Shown here: piece after piece, positions 41,199 to 50,607 of the stretch
How positions within the stretch are numbered: the first letter of the stretch is position 1
Layout: each line of letters opens with the position of its first letter
Assembly (NCBI GenBank): GCA_963844175.1
Contig: CAWJNE010000022.1
Location: forward strand, 310,001-374,000
Source: JALZMG01 sp963844175
GTDB lineage: Bacteria; Actinomycetota; Acidimicrobiia; Acidimicrobiales; Ilumatobacteraceae
Reading direction: 5' to 3'
Length of the DNA: 64,000 bases
Made by a program: the position numbers and the translations under genes
Notes under the pieces: generated by a model
Database searches by the model: none
What the model saw: only the letters and a program-made list of their open reading frames with translations
What the model was told of the DNA's origin: nothing

Positions 41199-43075
41199 TG
41201 CTCGTGGTCGACGGATTCGACCAGGACGGGCACCGACGTGACCACCGTGTTCGGGCGGTACAGCAGTCGTGCCTTCAGCGCGAACGCCGACTGGTTGTGC
41301 AGCCACTGCGTCTTCCACTGCGTCACGAACTCGGGGATGACGACCGTGATGAGGTCGTCCTGGCTCTCGGTGTCCAACTCGTCGAGGTAGTCGAGCACCG
41401 GGCGGGTCAGGTCGCGGTACGGCGAGGCGATGGTGTGCAGTTCGATCGGCATGTCGTTGTCGGCCCACGACTTGGACAGCCGCTCCTGCTCCTCGGCGTC
41501 CGTGATCACCGACACGGCGATCAAGCGCTCCGGAGCCAGCGACTTGGCGTACTGCACGGCCTGGATCACGCCCTTGTTCACGGTGCCGACGAGGACCACG
41601 ACGAGGTGGGTCTTGCGCGACGGCTGGTACGGGTGGTCGACGGCCACGGCGTCGCGCACCTGGGCGTAGTGGCGGTGGACGAGGCGGAACGCCACCACCA
41701 GGGCGGGGATGAGCACCGCCGGGATCCACGCCCCCTCGGTGAACTTGGACACCACGACGACGAGCGCGACGGTCCCGGTGGCCAGGCACCCGAAGGCGTT
41801 GATCGCCAACGACACCTTCCAACGGCCCTCCCGGTGTCGTCGGTGGTGGATCACCATGCCGGCCTGGCTCAGCGTGAACCCCGTGAAGACGCCGAAGGCG
41901 TACAGCGGGATCAGGCCCGAGATGTTGCCCTGGAAGATGGCGATCAGGATCCCGGCCGTGATGGCGAGGAAGATGATCCCGTTGGAGAAGACCAGCTTGT
42001 CGCCGCGGTTGGCCAGCTGGCGGGGCAAGTAGCCGTCGCGGGCGATGATCGACGACAGGCCCGGGAAGCCCTGGTAGGCGGTGTTGGCGGCGAGGATGAG
42101 GATCGCGAACGTGGCCAGCTGGGTGATCCAGAACAGGACGTTCTTGCCCCCGTAGACGTGCTCGGCCATCAGCGAGATGCCGGTCGGGTCCTCCTCGCCG
42201 CGCAGCGGGACGAGCTTGGAGGCGAGCACCGAGATCCCGATGAAGCAGACCCCGAGGATGCCCGCCATCATCGCCAGCGTCTTCGACGCGTTGACGGCCG
42301 ACGGCTGCTGGAACGCCGGGACCCCGTTCGACACGGCCTCGACGCCGGACAGCGCCACGGCACCCGACGAGAAGGCGCGCAGGAGCATCAGCAACCCGAC
42401 GGCCTTGGTGCCCTCGGCGAGCTCCTGGGCTTCTTCGGACAGCTCGCTGAGCGGGATCGGGCCGAGGTCCTGGAACCACACGCGGTACATCCCGTACACG
42501 ATCAACGCGACGAGCATCACGATGTAGAGGTAGGTCGGCGGGGCGAACAGCGAGCCGGATTCACGCAGCCCGCGCAGGTTGGCGACCGTCATCACGAGGA
42601 TCAGCACGAGGCACAGCGGGACGCGCCATTGGGAGTCGAAGCCGAACGCCGACTGGATGGCCAACACGCCACCGGCGACGGACACCGCGACGGTCAGGAT
42701 GTAGTCGGTCATCAGCGACGCCCCGGCGACCAGCGACGGCGTGTCGCCGAGGTTCTCCCGCGAGACCACGTAGGCGCCGCCACCGGACGGATAGGCGTGG
42801 ATCGTCTGGCGGTACGAGAGCACCACGATGACCAGCAGGAAGGCGACGATGATCGAGATGGGCACGAGGTGGTTGAACGCCGCCACGCCGATGCCGGCCT
42901 GGGTGACGAGGACGATGAGGATCTCATCGGTCGCGTACGCGGTGGACGAGATCGCGTCGGAGGCGAAGATCGGCAGCGCGACGCGCTTCTTGAGCCGCTG
43001 GTGGCCTTCTTCGGACGTGGCGATCGGCTTGCCGATCAAGATCCTCTTGGCCAACGAGACCATACGTCGGGGCAA
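41195..43075 (-). CDS. APC-family potassium transporter, KimA-like
   Basis: This is a membrane transporter of 626 residues with 12 helices. The APC core has FASDAISSTAYATDEIL, SYRQTIHAYPSGGGAYVVS and RAFSSGAVALSGVEAVSNGVPAF. The C-terminal soluble region (about 465-610, THLVVVLVGTVNKGVIQAVQYAKSL) is a UspA-like domain as in KimA/YdaO, a high-affinity potassium importer controlled by c-di-AMP in Bacillus. In mycobacteria a homologue lies next to ceoB and ceoC, exactly as here. It is divergent from the two TrkA genes. Amino-acid transport is the less likely alternative. Confidence 0.85.
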   Translation of the reverse strand: MPRRMVSLAKRILIGKPIATSEEGHQRLKKRVALPIFASDAISSTAYATDEILIVLVTQAGIGVAAFNHLVPISIIVAFLLVIVVLSYRQTIHAYPSGGGAYVVSRENLGDTPSLVAGASLMTDYILTVAVSVAGGVLAIQSAFGFDSQWRVPLCLVLILVMTVANLRGLRESGSLFAPPTYLYIVMLVALIVYGMYRVWFQDLGPIPLSELSEEAQELAEGTKAVGLLMLLRAFSSGAVALSGVEAVSNGVPAFQQPSAVNASKTLAMMAGILGVCFIGISVLASKLVPLRGEEDPTGISLMAEHVYGGKNVLFWITQLATFAILILAANTAYQGFPGLSSIIARDGYLPRQLANRGDKLVFSNGIIFLAITAGILIAIFQGNISGLIPLYAFGVFTGFTLSQAGMVIHHRRHREGRWKVSLAINAFGCLATGTVALVVVVSKFTEGAWIPAVLIPALVVAFRLVHRHYAQVRDAVAVDHPYQPSRKTHLVVVLVGTVNKGVIQAVQYAKSLAPERLIAVSVITDAEEQERLSKSWADNDMPIELHTIASPYRDLTRPVLDYLDELDTESQDDLITVVIPEFVTQWKTQWLHNQSAFALKARLLYRPNTVVTSVPVLVESVDHEQ

Positions 43076-43130
43076 TCTAGGTGTCCCGGTGTTCGTGGCC
43101 GCGGCTGCCGCCGAACCTATGCTCCGCGCC

Positions 43131-43793
43131 GTGCACGTGGTGGTCGTCGGGTGCGGGCGGGTCGGGTCGTCGCTGGCTCACGCCATCCTCGACGCCGGCC
43201 ACACCGTCGCCGTCGTCGATCGGCGCAGCGAAGCGTTCGCCCGGCTCGGCGCGGACTTCAAGGGACAGACCGTCGAGGGCATCGGGTTCGATCGCGACCG
43301 ACTGATCGAGGCCGGCATCGAACAGGCGACGGCGCTGGCCTCGGTGACGAACGGCGACAACTCCAACGTGCTGATCGCCCGGGTGGCCCGGGAGACGTTC
43401 GGCATCGAGCACGTCGTCGCCCGCATCTACGACCCTCGGCGCGCCGCGATCTACCAGCGACTCGGGCTGACGACCGTTGCGACCGTCGCCTGGACCACCG
43501 ATCAGGTGCTGCGCCGACTCATGCCGTCCGAGACGCCGCCCGAGTGGACGGACCCGAGCGCCAGCGTGGCGCTCGTCGAGCGCTCGGCGCCGACACTGTG
43601 GGCCGGTCAGCCGCTCTCCGATCTCGAGGAGGCGGTCGGGGGTCGGGTCGTCGCCGTCGGCCGGCTCGGCAAGGCGATCGTGCCGACGGCCAGCACCAGC
43701 GCCCAGCAGGGTGACCTGCTGTACCTGAGCGTGCCGACGGAGTCATTGGCCGCCGTCGACCGCGCGCTGGCCGCCGGGCCGAGGAGCCGCTGA
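43131..43793 (+). CDS. trkA: TrkA-type potassium uptake regulator (ceoB-like)
   Basis: This is an RCK/TrkA protein of 220 residues. The N-terminal Rossmann NAD-binding site is VVVVGCGRVGSSLAHAILDAGHTVAVVDRR, and the C-terminal TrkA-C-like portion ends with GDLLYLSVPTES. GTG 43131 is chosen because TATGCT ends 7 nt before it, giving a leaderless start (M-H-V-V-V-V), and because the following paralogue begins the same way; ATG 43119 is the alternative and overlaps the -10 box. It gates potassium channels or transporters. Confidence 0.87.
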   Translation: MHVVVVGCGRVGSSLAHAILDAGHTVAVVDRRSEAFARLGADFKGQTVEGIGFDRDRLIEAGIEQATALASVTNGDNSNVLIARVARETFGIEHVVARIYDPRRAAIYQRLGLTTVATVAWTTDQVLRRLMPSETPPEWTDPSASVALVERSAPTLWAGQPLSDLEEAVGGRVVAVGRLGKAIVPTASTSAQQGDLLYLSVPTESLAAVDRALAAGPRSR

Positions 43794-43794
43794 C

Positions 43795-44505
43795 GTGCAT
43801 GTGGTGATCGCCGGTGGGGGCAGCGTCGGCCGCTTCATCGCCGAGCAGTTGCACGGCGCCGGCCACGACGTGCTGATCGTCGACAACGACGCCACCGTCG
43901 TGAAGCACCACATCCGATCGGACGATCCGCCGGGCGTGCCGTGGCTGGAGGCCGACGCCTGCGAGGTGTCGCAGCTCGACCGAGCGGGCGTGGGCTCGGC
44001 CGACATCGTGGCCGCGGTGACCGGCGACGACGAGGACAACCTCGTCATCTCGCTGCTCTCGAAACAGGAGTTCGGCGTGCCGAGGGTGGTCGCCCGGGTC
44101 AACAACCCGAAGAACGAGTGGATGTTCAATGACCAGTGGGGGGTCGACGTCAGCGTCTCGACGCCCCATCTGCTGACCGCCCTGGTGGAGGAGGCGGTCA
44201 GTGTCGGCTCCTTCATCCGGCTGCTGTCGTTCGAGGGGGGCAAAGCCAAGCTGGCCGAGGTCACGCTGGCCGAGGGCACGCCGGCCGACGGTCGGTCGAT
44301 CGTCGAGCTCGGGTTCCCCCGTGACGCCACCGTCGTGGCGGTGCTGCGGGCGGAGCGGTTGATCGTGCCTCGTGGCGACACCGTGCTGCGCGTCGGCGAC
44401 GAGGTGCTCGTGCTCGTGACGGACGAATCGGAAGCGGACGTCCGGGCGATCCTGATCGCCGCGCCGGCGGAGACGACGACTGCCGAACCCGGCGTCCAGA
44501 GCTGA
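43795..44505 (+). CDS. TrkA-type potassium uptake regulator (ceoC-like)
   Basis: This second RCK/TrkA protein has 236 residues. Its NAD-binding site is VVIAGGGSVGRFIAEQLHGAGHDVLIVDND, and a C-terminal TrkA-C domain contains GRSIVELGFPRDATVVAVLR and GDEVLVLVTDESE. It follows the first paralogue by 1 nt, so they are co-translated and may form a hetero-oligomer. The nearby transporter is divergent; a separate Trk membrane subunit is not present in the window. Confidence 0.88.
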   Translation: MHVVIAGGGSVGRFIAEQLHGAGHDVLIVDNDATVVKHHIRSDDPPGVPWLEADACEVSQLDRAGVGSADIVAAVTGDDEDNLVISLLSKQEFGVPRVVARVNNPKNEWMFNDQWGVDVSVSTPHLLTALVEEAVSVGSFIRLLSFEGGKAKLAEVTLAEGTPADGRSIVELGFPRDATVVAVLRAERLIVPRGDTVLRVGDEVLVLVTDESEADVRAILIAAPAETTTAEPGVQS

Positions 44506-44517
44506 CGTCCGGCGGGC

Positions 44518-44913
44518 TCAGGCGACCAGCGTGTACGCCGGGTTGTAGACGACGGTCCGGCCGCGGTCCAGCATCGCCACGCCCTCGAGGATCGTCGCCC
44601 GGCCGTGGTGCAGCCCGGGGATCGACCGGCGCCCCGTGAAGATCGCCACGATCGTCCCCGAGCCGTCGTGGATCATCACCTCGAGGTTGGGGACGCCCCG
44701 CCGCGGGGTCAGCACGACGCGTGACACCTCACCGGCCACACGCACGGGCACCCGCAGCGTCAGCTCGCCGAGCGGCGTGAGCCCCAGGCCCTTGAAGCGA
44801 TCCTGCAGCCGGGTCCGCTCGAGGTCGGCCATCGAGGCCCCGAGCCGGGCGCGCATCGAGCGCTTCTCCATGCCGTGTGACAGTAGGTCCGCTTCGTCCC
44901 CCGGGATCGGCAT
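44518..44913 (-). CDS. OB-fold nucleic-acid-binding protein (Rv2694c-like)
   Basis: This 131-residue protein carries an OB-fold: VRVAGEVSRVVLTPRRGVPNLEVMIHDGSGTIVAIFTGRRSIPGLHHG. It is similar in position and type to mycobacterial Rv2694c next to ceoBC. The fold matches the RecG wedge/tRNA-anticodon OB group. It runs convergent to the TrkA operon and divergent from the trigger factor gene, whose start is 25 nt away. Its function is not established. Confidence 0.75.
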   Translation of the reverse strand: MPIPGDEADLLSHGMEKRSMRARLGASMADLERTRLQDRFKGLGLTPLGELTLRVPVRVAGEVSRVVLTPRRGVPNLEVMIHDGSGTIVAIFTGRRSIPGLHHGRATILEGVAMLDRGRTVVYNPAYTLVA

Positions 44914-44938
44914 GCGCGGCCTCTACCCTGTGGGGTCT

Positions 44939-46351
44939 GTGAAGAGCTCGGTCGAGCCCCTCGAGGGGAACAAGGTCAAGGTCTCGGTCAACATCGACGA
45001 GGCGGAGTTCGACCGCGACATCGACCAGGCGTTCCGCAAGATCGCCCGGGAGGTGCGGTTGCCCGGGTTCCGGGCCGGCAAGGCGCCGCGGCGGGTGCTG
45101 GAGGCACGCATCGGCCTGGCGCCGGCACGGGAGCAGGCATTGCGGGACTCGATCCCGACGTACCTGGCCCGTGCGGTGCGCGAGCACGACGTCGACCTGA
45201 TCGCCACGCCCGAGGTCGAGATCACCGGCGGGGCCGACGACGGCCCGGTCGGCTTCGACGCCACCTGCGAGGTGCGCCCGGAGATCACCGTGCCGGGATA
45301 CGGCGGCCTGCGCGTCGAGCTGCCGAACCCCGAGCCGACCGACGACGAGGTCGAGGATGCGCTCCAGTCGCAGCTGCGCCGGCACGGTGAGCTGGCCGAC
45401 GTGGAGCGCCCGGCGGCGACCGGCGACCTGGTCGTGCTCGACCTCTCCGCCACCCGTGACGGCGAGGAGGTCGTCGGGCTGAACACCGAGGACTGGTCCT
45501 ATGAGATCGGCCAGGGCTGGGTCAGCGACGACTTCGACGAGCAGCTCGTCGGGGCGTCGGCCGGCGACCACCTCACGTTCACGGCGACGCCGAAGCAGAC
45601 CCCCGAACCTGCCGACTTCGCCGTCGACGTGCAGCGCGTGCAGGAACTGGTGGTGCCCGAGGTGACCGACGAGTGGGTCGCCGAGCACGTCGCCGAGTTC
45701 GACACCGAGGCCGAGTGGCGAGCGGCAACCCGCCAGCGGCTCGCCGAGCTGAAGCTCAATCAGGTGCAGAGCGAGCTGGTCGGTCGGGTCACCGCGGCGC
45801 TCACCGAGCTGACCGAGATCGAGGCGCCCGAGGCGTTGGTGCAGAGCGATCTGCAGCAGCGAGTGCAGGGCACCGTCGGCCAGCTGCAATCGCAGGGCAT
45901 CGACCTCGAGCAGTGGCTGTCGGTCACCGGCCAGGACGCAGCGTCGTTCGTCGAAGGGATGAAGGGCGCCTCCGAGCAGGCCGTCAAGGTCGACCTGGCG
46001 CTGCGCGCCATCGCCCAGGCCGAGGCGCTGGAGGTCGACGACGGCGACCTGGCACGCGAGTACGACCTGATGGCGATGCGCTCCGGCCAGAAGGCCAACC
46101 AGATCCGCAAGGCCTACGAGCGCAACGACATGGTGCCCGAGCTGTCGGCCCGCATCCGCACCTCGAAGGCGCTCGACTGGCTGCTCCACCACGTCGAGCT
46201 CGTCGACCCCGACGGCAACGTGCTCGATCGCGACGTCGTGCTCGGTCACACCCACGACGACGACGGCCACGAGCACGACGACGACGACCACGACCACCAG
46301 CACGACGACGAAGACGCCGACACCTCCGAGACAGAAGCGGTGCCCACCTGA
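44939..46351 (+). CDS. tig: trigger factor, peptidyl-prolyl isomerase chaperone
   Basis: This is the ribosome-associated chaperone (470 residues). The N-terminal domain holds the signature GFRAGKAPRRVLEARIG (about residues 44-60), followed by the FKBP-like PPIase domain (about 150-245) and a helical C-terminal domain. The last 35 residues are extremely His/Asp-rich (GHTHDDDGHEHDDDDHDHQH), a potential metal-binding tail. GTG 44939 lies 9 nt after TACCCT; an in-frame ATG at 44912 would add nine residues. It heads the tig-clpP-clpX cluster. Confidence 0.93.
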   Translation: MKSSVEPLEGNKVKVSVNIDEAEFDRDIDQAFRKIAREVRLPGFRAGKAPRRVLEARIGLAPAREQALRDSIPTYLARAVREHDVDLIATPEVEITGGADDGPVGFDATCEVRPEITVPGYGGLRVELPNPEPTDDEVEDALQSQLRRHGELADVERPAATGDLVVLDLSATRDGEEVVGLNTEDWSYEIGQGWVSDDFDEQLVGASAGDHLTFTATPKQTPEPADFAVDVQRVQELVVPEVTDEWVAEHVAEFDTEAEWRAATRQRLAELKLNQVQSELVGRVTAALTELTEIEAPEALVQSDLQQRVQGTVGQLQSQGIDLEQWLSVTGQDAASFVEGMKGASEQAVKVDLALRAIAQAEALEVDDGDLAREYDLMAMRSGQKANQIRKAYERNDMVPELSARIRTSKALDWLLHHVELVDPDGNVLDRDVVLGHTHDDDGHEHDDDDHDHQHDDEDADTSETEAVPT

Positions 46352-46977
46352 TGAACCCCCAGAACTACCTCGTCCCCAACGTCGTCGAGCAGACGAGCCG
46401 CGGGGAACGCGCCTACGACCTGTACAGCCGGCTGCTGAAGGAGAACATCATCTTCCTCCAGACGCCGATCGACGACCAGATCGCCAGCTTGATCTGCGCC
46501 CAGCTGATCCACCTCGAGTCGGAGAACCCCGACAAGGACATCAACATCTACATCAACAGCCCGGGTGGGGACATCACGTCGCTGTTCGCCATCTACGACA
46601 CGATGCAGTTCATCCGCAACGACATCGCCACGATCTGCCTGGGTCAGGCGGCGTCGGCAGCGGCGGTGCTGCTGGCGGCGGGGACCAAGGGCAAGCGGCT
46701 GGCCCTGCCGCACTCCCGGATCCTGCTCCACCAGCCGCACGGTCAGGTCGGCTACGGGCAGGTCACCGACCTCGAGATCGCCGCCAGGGAGATCCTCCGG
46801 ATGCGGGACCTGCTCGACGAGCTGTTGGCCAAGCACACGGGCCAGCCGGTCGAGCGCGTGAACGCCGACACCGATCGCGATTTCGTGATGGAAGCGGACG
46901 AGGCCCTCGCGTATGGCATCATCGACGCCGTGATCGAATCCAGGGAGATCGCCGACCGCACCGGCGCGATCCGCTGA
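46351..46977 (+). CDS. clpP: ATP-dependent Clp protease proteolytic subunit
   Basis: This is a ClpP serine protease of 208 residues. The catalytic Ser is in GQAASAAAVLLAAG, His in LLHQPHG and Asp in TDRDFVMEADEAL. The family usually has Met after the catalytic Ser, whereas here Ala follows. The ATG shares one base with the tig stop. Most actinobacteria carry two clpP genes in tandem; only one is found here before clpX, so a partner may lie elsewhere. Confidence 0.95.
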   Translation: MNPQNYLVPNVVEQTSRGERAYDLYSRLLKENIIFLQTPIDDQIASLICAQLIHLESENPDKDINIYINSPGGDITSLFAIYDTMQFIRNDIATICLGQAASAAAVLLAAGTKGKRLALPHSRILLHQPHGQVGYGQVTDLEIAAREILRMRDLLDELLAKHTGQPVERVNADTDRDFVMEADEALAYGIIDAVIESREIADRTGAIR

Positions 46978-47005
46978 TCGAGCGACGACAGGGAGACGAC
47001 CAGAC

Positions 47006-48289
47006 GTGGCGAAGTTCGGCGACACGGGCGAGTTGCTCAAGTGCTCGTTCTGCGGCAAGTCGCAGAAGCAGGTCCGCAAGCTGATCGCCGGCCCCGGCGT
47101 CTACATCTGCGACGAGTGCATCGATCTCTGCAACGAGATCATCGAGGAGGAGCTCACCGAGACCACCGAGCTCAGCTTCGACCACCTGCCCAACCCGCGT
47201 GAGATCCGGGCCTTCCTCGACGACTACGTGGTCGGGCAGGAAGAGGCGAAGAAGATCCTCTCGGTCGCCGTCTACAACCACTACCGCCGGATCCAGTACC
47301 AGCAGTCGATGGGGGTCGGGCGGCGCGACGAGGTCGAGCTGGCGAAGTCGAACATCTTGCTGCTCGGGCCGACGGGCTGCGGCAAGACCCACCTCGCCCA
47401 GACGCTGGCCCGGCTGCTCAACGTGCCGTTCGCTGTTGCCGACGCCACCGCCCTGACGGAGGCCGGGTACGTCGGTGAGGACGTCGAGAACATCCTCCTC
47501 AAGCTGATCCAGGCCGCCGACTTCGACGTCAAGCGGGCCGAGACCGGGATCATCTACATCGACGAGATCGACAAGATCGCCCGCAAGAGCGAGAACCCGT
47601 CGATCACCCGCGACGTCTCCGGCGAGGGCGTGCAGCAGGCGCTGCTGAAGATCCTCGAGGGCACCCAGGCGTCCGTGCCGCCCCAGGGCGGGCGCAAGCA
47701 CCCGCACCAGGAGTTCATCCAGATCGACACCACGAACGTGCTGTTCATCCTCGGTGGGGCGTTCGCCGGGCTGGAGCAGATCATCGAGAGCCGCATCGGC
47801 CACAAGGGCGTCGGCTTCCACGGCACCGTGAAGTCGCGCAGCCAGCGCGATCCCGGGGAGCTGTTCACCCGGGTGTTGCCGGAGGATCTCGTGAAGTACG
47901 GGATGATCCCCGAGTTCATCGGGCGGCTCCCAACGATGGGGGCGGTGCGGTCCCTCGACCAGCAGGCGCTGGTGCGCATCCTGACCGAGCCGAAGAACGC
48001 CCTCGTCCGCCAGTACCAGAAGGTGTTCGACTTCGAGGACGTCGAGCTGGAGTTCACCGACGACGGGATCGAAGCTGTCGCCGACCAGGCGCTGCTGCGG
48101 GGCACTGGCGCCCGCGGGCTGCGGGCGATCCTCGAAGAGGTGCTGCTCAACACGATGTACGACCTGCCGGGTCGGACCGACGTCGGCAAGGTGGTCATCG
48201 ACACCGAGACGGTGCTGGAGAAGGTCAACCCGACCCTCGTGCCACGCCAGACCGGTCGCCAGACGCGCCCGCGCCGCGCCGCCAGCTGA
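47006..48289 (+). CDS. clpX: Clp protease ATP-binding subunit ClpX
   Basis: This is an AAA+ unfoldase of 427 residues. The N-terminal C4 zinc finger uses C13, C16, C36 and C39 (CSFC, CDEC). Walker A is GPTGCGKTH at about 121-129, Walker B IIYIDEID, and the ClpP-docking loop is IGF-like (HKGVGFHG). It unfolds tagged proteins and feeds ClpP. It follows clpP by 28 nt and is probably in the same operon. Confidence 0.97.
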   Translation: MAKFGDTGELLKCSFCGKSQKQVRKLIAGPGVYICDECIDLCNEIIEEELTETTELSFDHLPNPREIRAFLDDYVVGQEEAKKILSVAVYNHYRRIQYQQSMGVGRRDEVELAKSNILLLGPTGCGKTHLAQTLARLLNVPFAVADATALTEAGYVGEDVENILLKLIQAADFDVKRAETGIIYIDEIDKIARKSENPSITRDVSGEGVQQALLKILEGTQASVPPQGGRKHPHQEFIQIDTTNVLFILGGAFAGLEQIIESRIGHKGVGFHGTVKSRSQRDPGELFTRVLPEDLVKYGMIPEFIGRLPTMGAVRSLDQQALVRILTEPKNALVRQYQKVFDFEDVELEFTDDGIEAVADQALLRGTGARGLRAILEEVLLNTMYDLPGRTDVGKVVIDTETVLEKVNPTLVPRQTGRQTRPRRAAS

Positions 48290-48320
48290 GCCCGGCGCCG
48301 GCCGCCGGTTAGCTTCCGGC

Positions 48321-49613
48321 GTGATGGACTACGCCGGAGCGCTCGCCTATCTCGACGAGCACGCGTCGTACGAGAAGACCGGCCACCTGACCTCGCCGTC
48401 GCTGGACTCGATCCGCCGGCTCGTCGAGGCGATGGGCGAGCCGCAGCGGGCGTACCCGGTGATCCACGTGACGGGGACCAACGGGAAGGGGTCGACGGCG
48501 CAGATGCTGACCCGTCTGCTCGTGGCCCAGGGGCTGACCGTCGGCACGTACACCAGCCCCCACCTCGAGCGGATCAACGAGCGCTTGGCCCGCAACGGTG
48601 AGCCGATCAGCGACGAGGAGTTCGCCGAGCAGATCGCCGCCGTGGCCGATCTCGAGGGCTTGACCGGCGTCCGGCCGACCTACTTCGAGGCCTGCACGGC
48701 GGCGGCGTTCCGCTGGTTCGCCGACATGGCCGTCGACGTGGCCGTCGTCGAGGTCGGGCTGCTCGGCCGCTGGGACGCCACGAACGTGGCCGACGGTCAG
48801 GTGGCGGTCATCACCAACATCGGGATGGACCACGAAGACCTCGCCGGCCCCACCCTGGCCGACATCGCCCGGGAGAAGGCGGGGATCATCAAGCCCGGAT
48901 CGGCGGTGGTCATCGGGGAGACCCGGCCGGACCTCGTCGCGGTGCTGGCCGCCGAGCCGGCAGCGACGCAGCTGCGGCGGGACATCGACTTCGAGGTGAC
49001 GGGGAACCAGCTGGCGCTCGGCGGACGGGTCGTCGACGTCCGCACGCCGACCACGATCTACCCCGAGGTCTTCGTGCCGCTGTACGGCGCCCACCAAGGC
49101 GACAATGCTGCGGTCGCGCTGTGCGCCGCCGAGGCCTTCTTCGCCGCACCGCTCGCGCCGGACGTGGTGGAGGAGGGGTTCGCCGCTGTCGTCATGCCCG
49201 GACGGTTCGAGGTGCTCGGCCACCAGCCGCTGGTGATCGTCGACGGTGCCCACAACCCGTCGGGCGCCGACACGTGCGCCGGTGTGTTCTTCGACGACTT
49301 CGCGCCCGAGGGCCAACGGATCCTCATCGTCGGCACGCTGCGCGAGCCGCAGGGGATGCTCGAGGCGCTGCGCGCCGACGAGTTCGACGTCGTCGTGGCG
49401 TGCACGGCCCCGTCGCCCCGCGGCGTGCCCGGCTCGGAGGTCGCCAAGGCGGCGCTGGCGGTCGGTTGCGACGAGGTCCTGGTCACCGACACCGTGCCCG
49501 AGGCGTGCGCCCAGGCGATGTCGATGGCGGGGGGCGACGACGCGATCCTCGCCACCGGGTCGCTCTACGTGGCCGGCGCGGCGCGGCTGGCGCTCATGGC
49601 GCTGCACCCGTAG
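48321..49613 (+). CDS. folC: folylpolyglutamate/dihydrofolate synthase
   Basis: This is a Mur-ligase-fold enzyme of 430 residues that adds glutamate to folates. The P-loop is VTGTNGKGST (about 49-58), followed by SPHLERINERLARNG, the carbamoyl-Lys region REKAGIIKPG and the C-terminal VDGAHNPSGAD. TTAGCT ends 6 nt before the GTG at 48321, suggesting a leaderless start there rather than at the next codon ATG. The last 20 nt overlap the convergent glycosyltransferase gene. valS, often found between clpX and folC, is absent. Confidence 0.92.
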   Translation: MMDYAGALAYLDEHASYEKTGHLTSPSLDSIRRLVEAMGEPQRAYPVIHVTGTNGKGSTAQMLTRLLVAQGLTVGTYTSPHLERINERLARNGEPISDEEFAEQIAAVADLEGLTGVRPTYFEACTAAAFRWFADMAVDVAVVEVGLLGRWDATNVADGQVAVITNIGMDHEDLAGPTLADIAREKAGIIKPGSAVVIGETRPDLVAVLAAEPAATQLRRDIDFEVTGNQLALGGRVVDVRTPTTIYPEVFVPLYGAHQGDNAAVALCAAEAFFAAPLAPDVVEEGFAAVVMPGRFEVLGHQPLVIVDGAHNPSGADTCAGVFFDDFAPEGQRILIVGTLREPQGMLEALRADEFDVVVACTAPSPRGVPGSEVAKAALAVGCDEVLVTDTVPEACAQAMSMAGGDDAILATGSLYVAGAARLALMALHP

Positions 49614-50574
49614 CCGGCGGCGGGCCGGGGGCCGGCGGCGCATCCCGCCGGCCGAGGACGGCGAACCGCTCGGCCAGGTGATCGAGCAGCGCGGGTTCGC
49701 CGGCCGGGTCGAGCAGGTCGGCCCACTGCGCCTCGACGGCGGCCCAGATCGCCGGGCCGTCGGGGACGCCCATGAAGTGGGGGTCGGTCGTGGTGGCCTG
49801 CGCATACGAGTGCGTCGGGTGGTACTGGCCAGCGGCGGCCACGCCGGCCCGGCCGCGGTGCAGGACGTAGCCCCCGTGGTTGCTCGGGAAGTCGGAGATC
49901 GTCAGGCCGGCGGCCACGATGCTGGCCTGCATCGGTGCGGCCGGCGAGCCGTGGTTGACGAGCGGCTCGACGTCGCGGCGCGCCAGCACGTCGCGGCGGA
50001 CGGCGAAGAACGAGGCCTGGATGTCGGGGTGGGCGCTGCCCGGCGCGGCCCGGGCCTCGCCGGCGAAGGCGGCGTCGTGCTCGACGACCACCGCAGCCAG
50101 GTCGAGCAAGGCATCGGCGTTGCGGAACACGACGTCGGGATCACAGAACACGAGGATCCCGGCCCGCTCGTCGGGTGGGTTCGTGCGGTCGGCGGCGTCG
50201 ATGGCGGCGATGCCGGCGCGCATCCCGGCGGCATGGCTGGGGAAGTGGTGTCGCTCGACGAGGAGCACGCGAGGCACCCGGTCGGCCAGGCGGCGCAGGA
50301 ACGGCAGCCCGCCGTCGCGCGACCCGTTGTCGACGATCACCACGTGCTGCAGGAACCACAGTGCGGACTGCTCACCGAGCGTGCAGAGCATCAGCTTGAG
50401 GTAGCGAGTGGTCGAGAAGTTGACGGTCACGAGGGCCAGTCGCGGGTCGCCGTCGAACGGTGCCACTGCGCCGGGCGCCCCGAGACGGTGCCGGGTCCGG
50501 GTCACCACTTGGTCGACCCCTTGCTCGACCCGCCGCCGCACGGCCCCGACGAGGTCAGCCCGTCGGCGCACCAT
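49594..50574 (-). CDS. family 2-like glycosyltransferase
   Basis: This is a GT-A-fold protein of 326 residues. The N-terminal strand is RLALVTVNFSTTRYLKLML, with HVVIVDNGSRDGG (nucleotide-binding Asp) and the metal motif in GILVFCDPDVVFRN (DPD in place of DxD). The C-terminal half has PSNHGGYVLHRGRAG. ATG 50574 is chosen because TACGGT ends 7 nt before it. It probably transfers a sugar to a surface polymer or glycoconjugate; donor and acceptor are unknown. Confidence 0.75.
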   Translation of the reverse strand: MVRRRADLVGAVRRRVEQGVDQVVTRTRHRLGAPGAVAPFDGDPRLALVTVNFSTTRYLKLMLCTLGEQSALWFLQHVVIVDNGSRDGGLPFLRRLADRVPRVLLVERHHFPSHAAGMRAGIAAIDAADRTNPPDERAGILVFCDPDVVFRNADALLDLAAVVVEHDAAFAGEARAAPGSAHPDIQASFFAVRRDVLARRDVEPLVNHGSPAAPMQASIVAAGLTISDFPSNHGGYVLHRGRAGVAAAGQYHPTHSYAQATTTDPHFMGVPDGPAIWAAVEAQWADLLDPAGEPALLDHLAERFAVLGRRDAPPAPGPPPATGAAP

Positions 50575-50607
50575 CCCGAGCACCGTACCGATCCGGTGCG
50601 GTGGATT

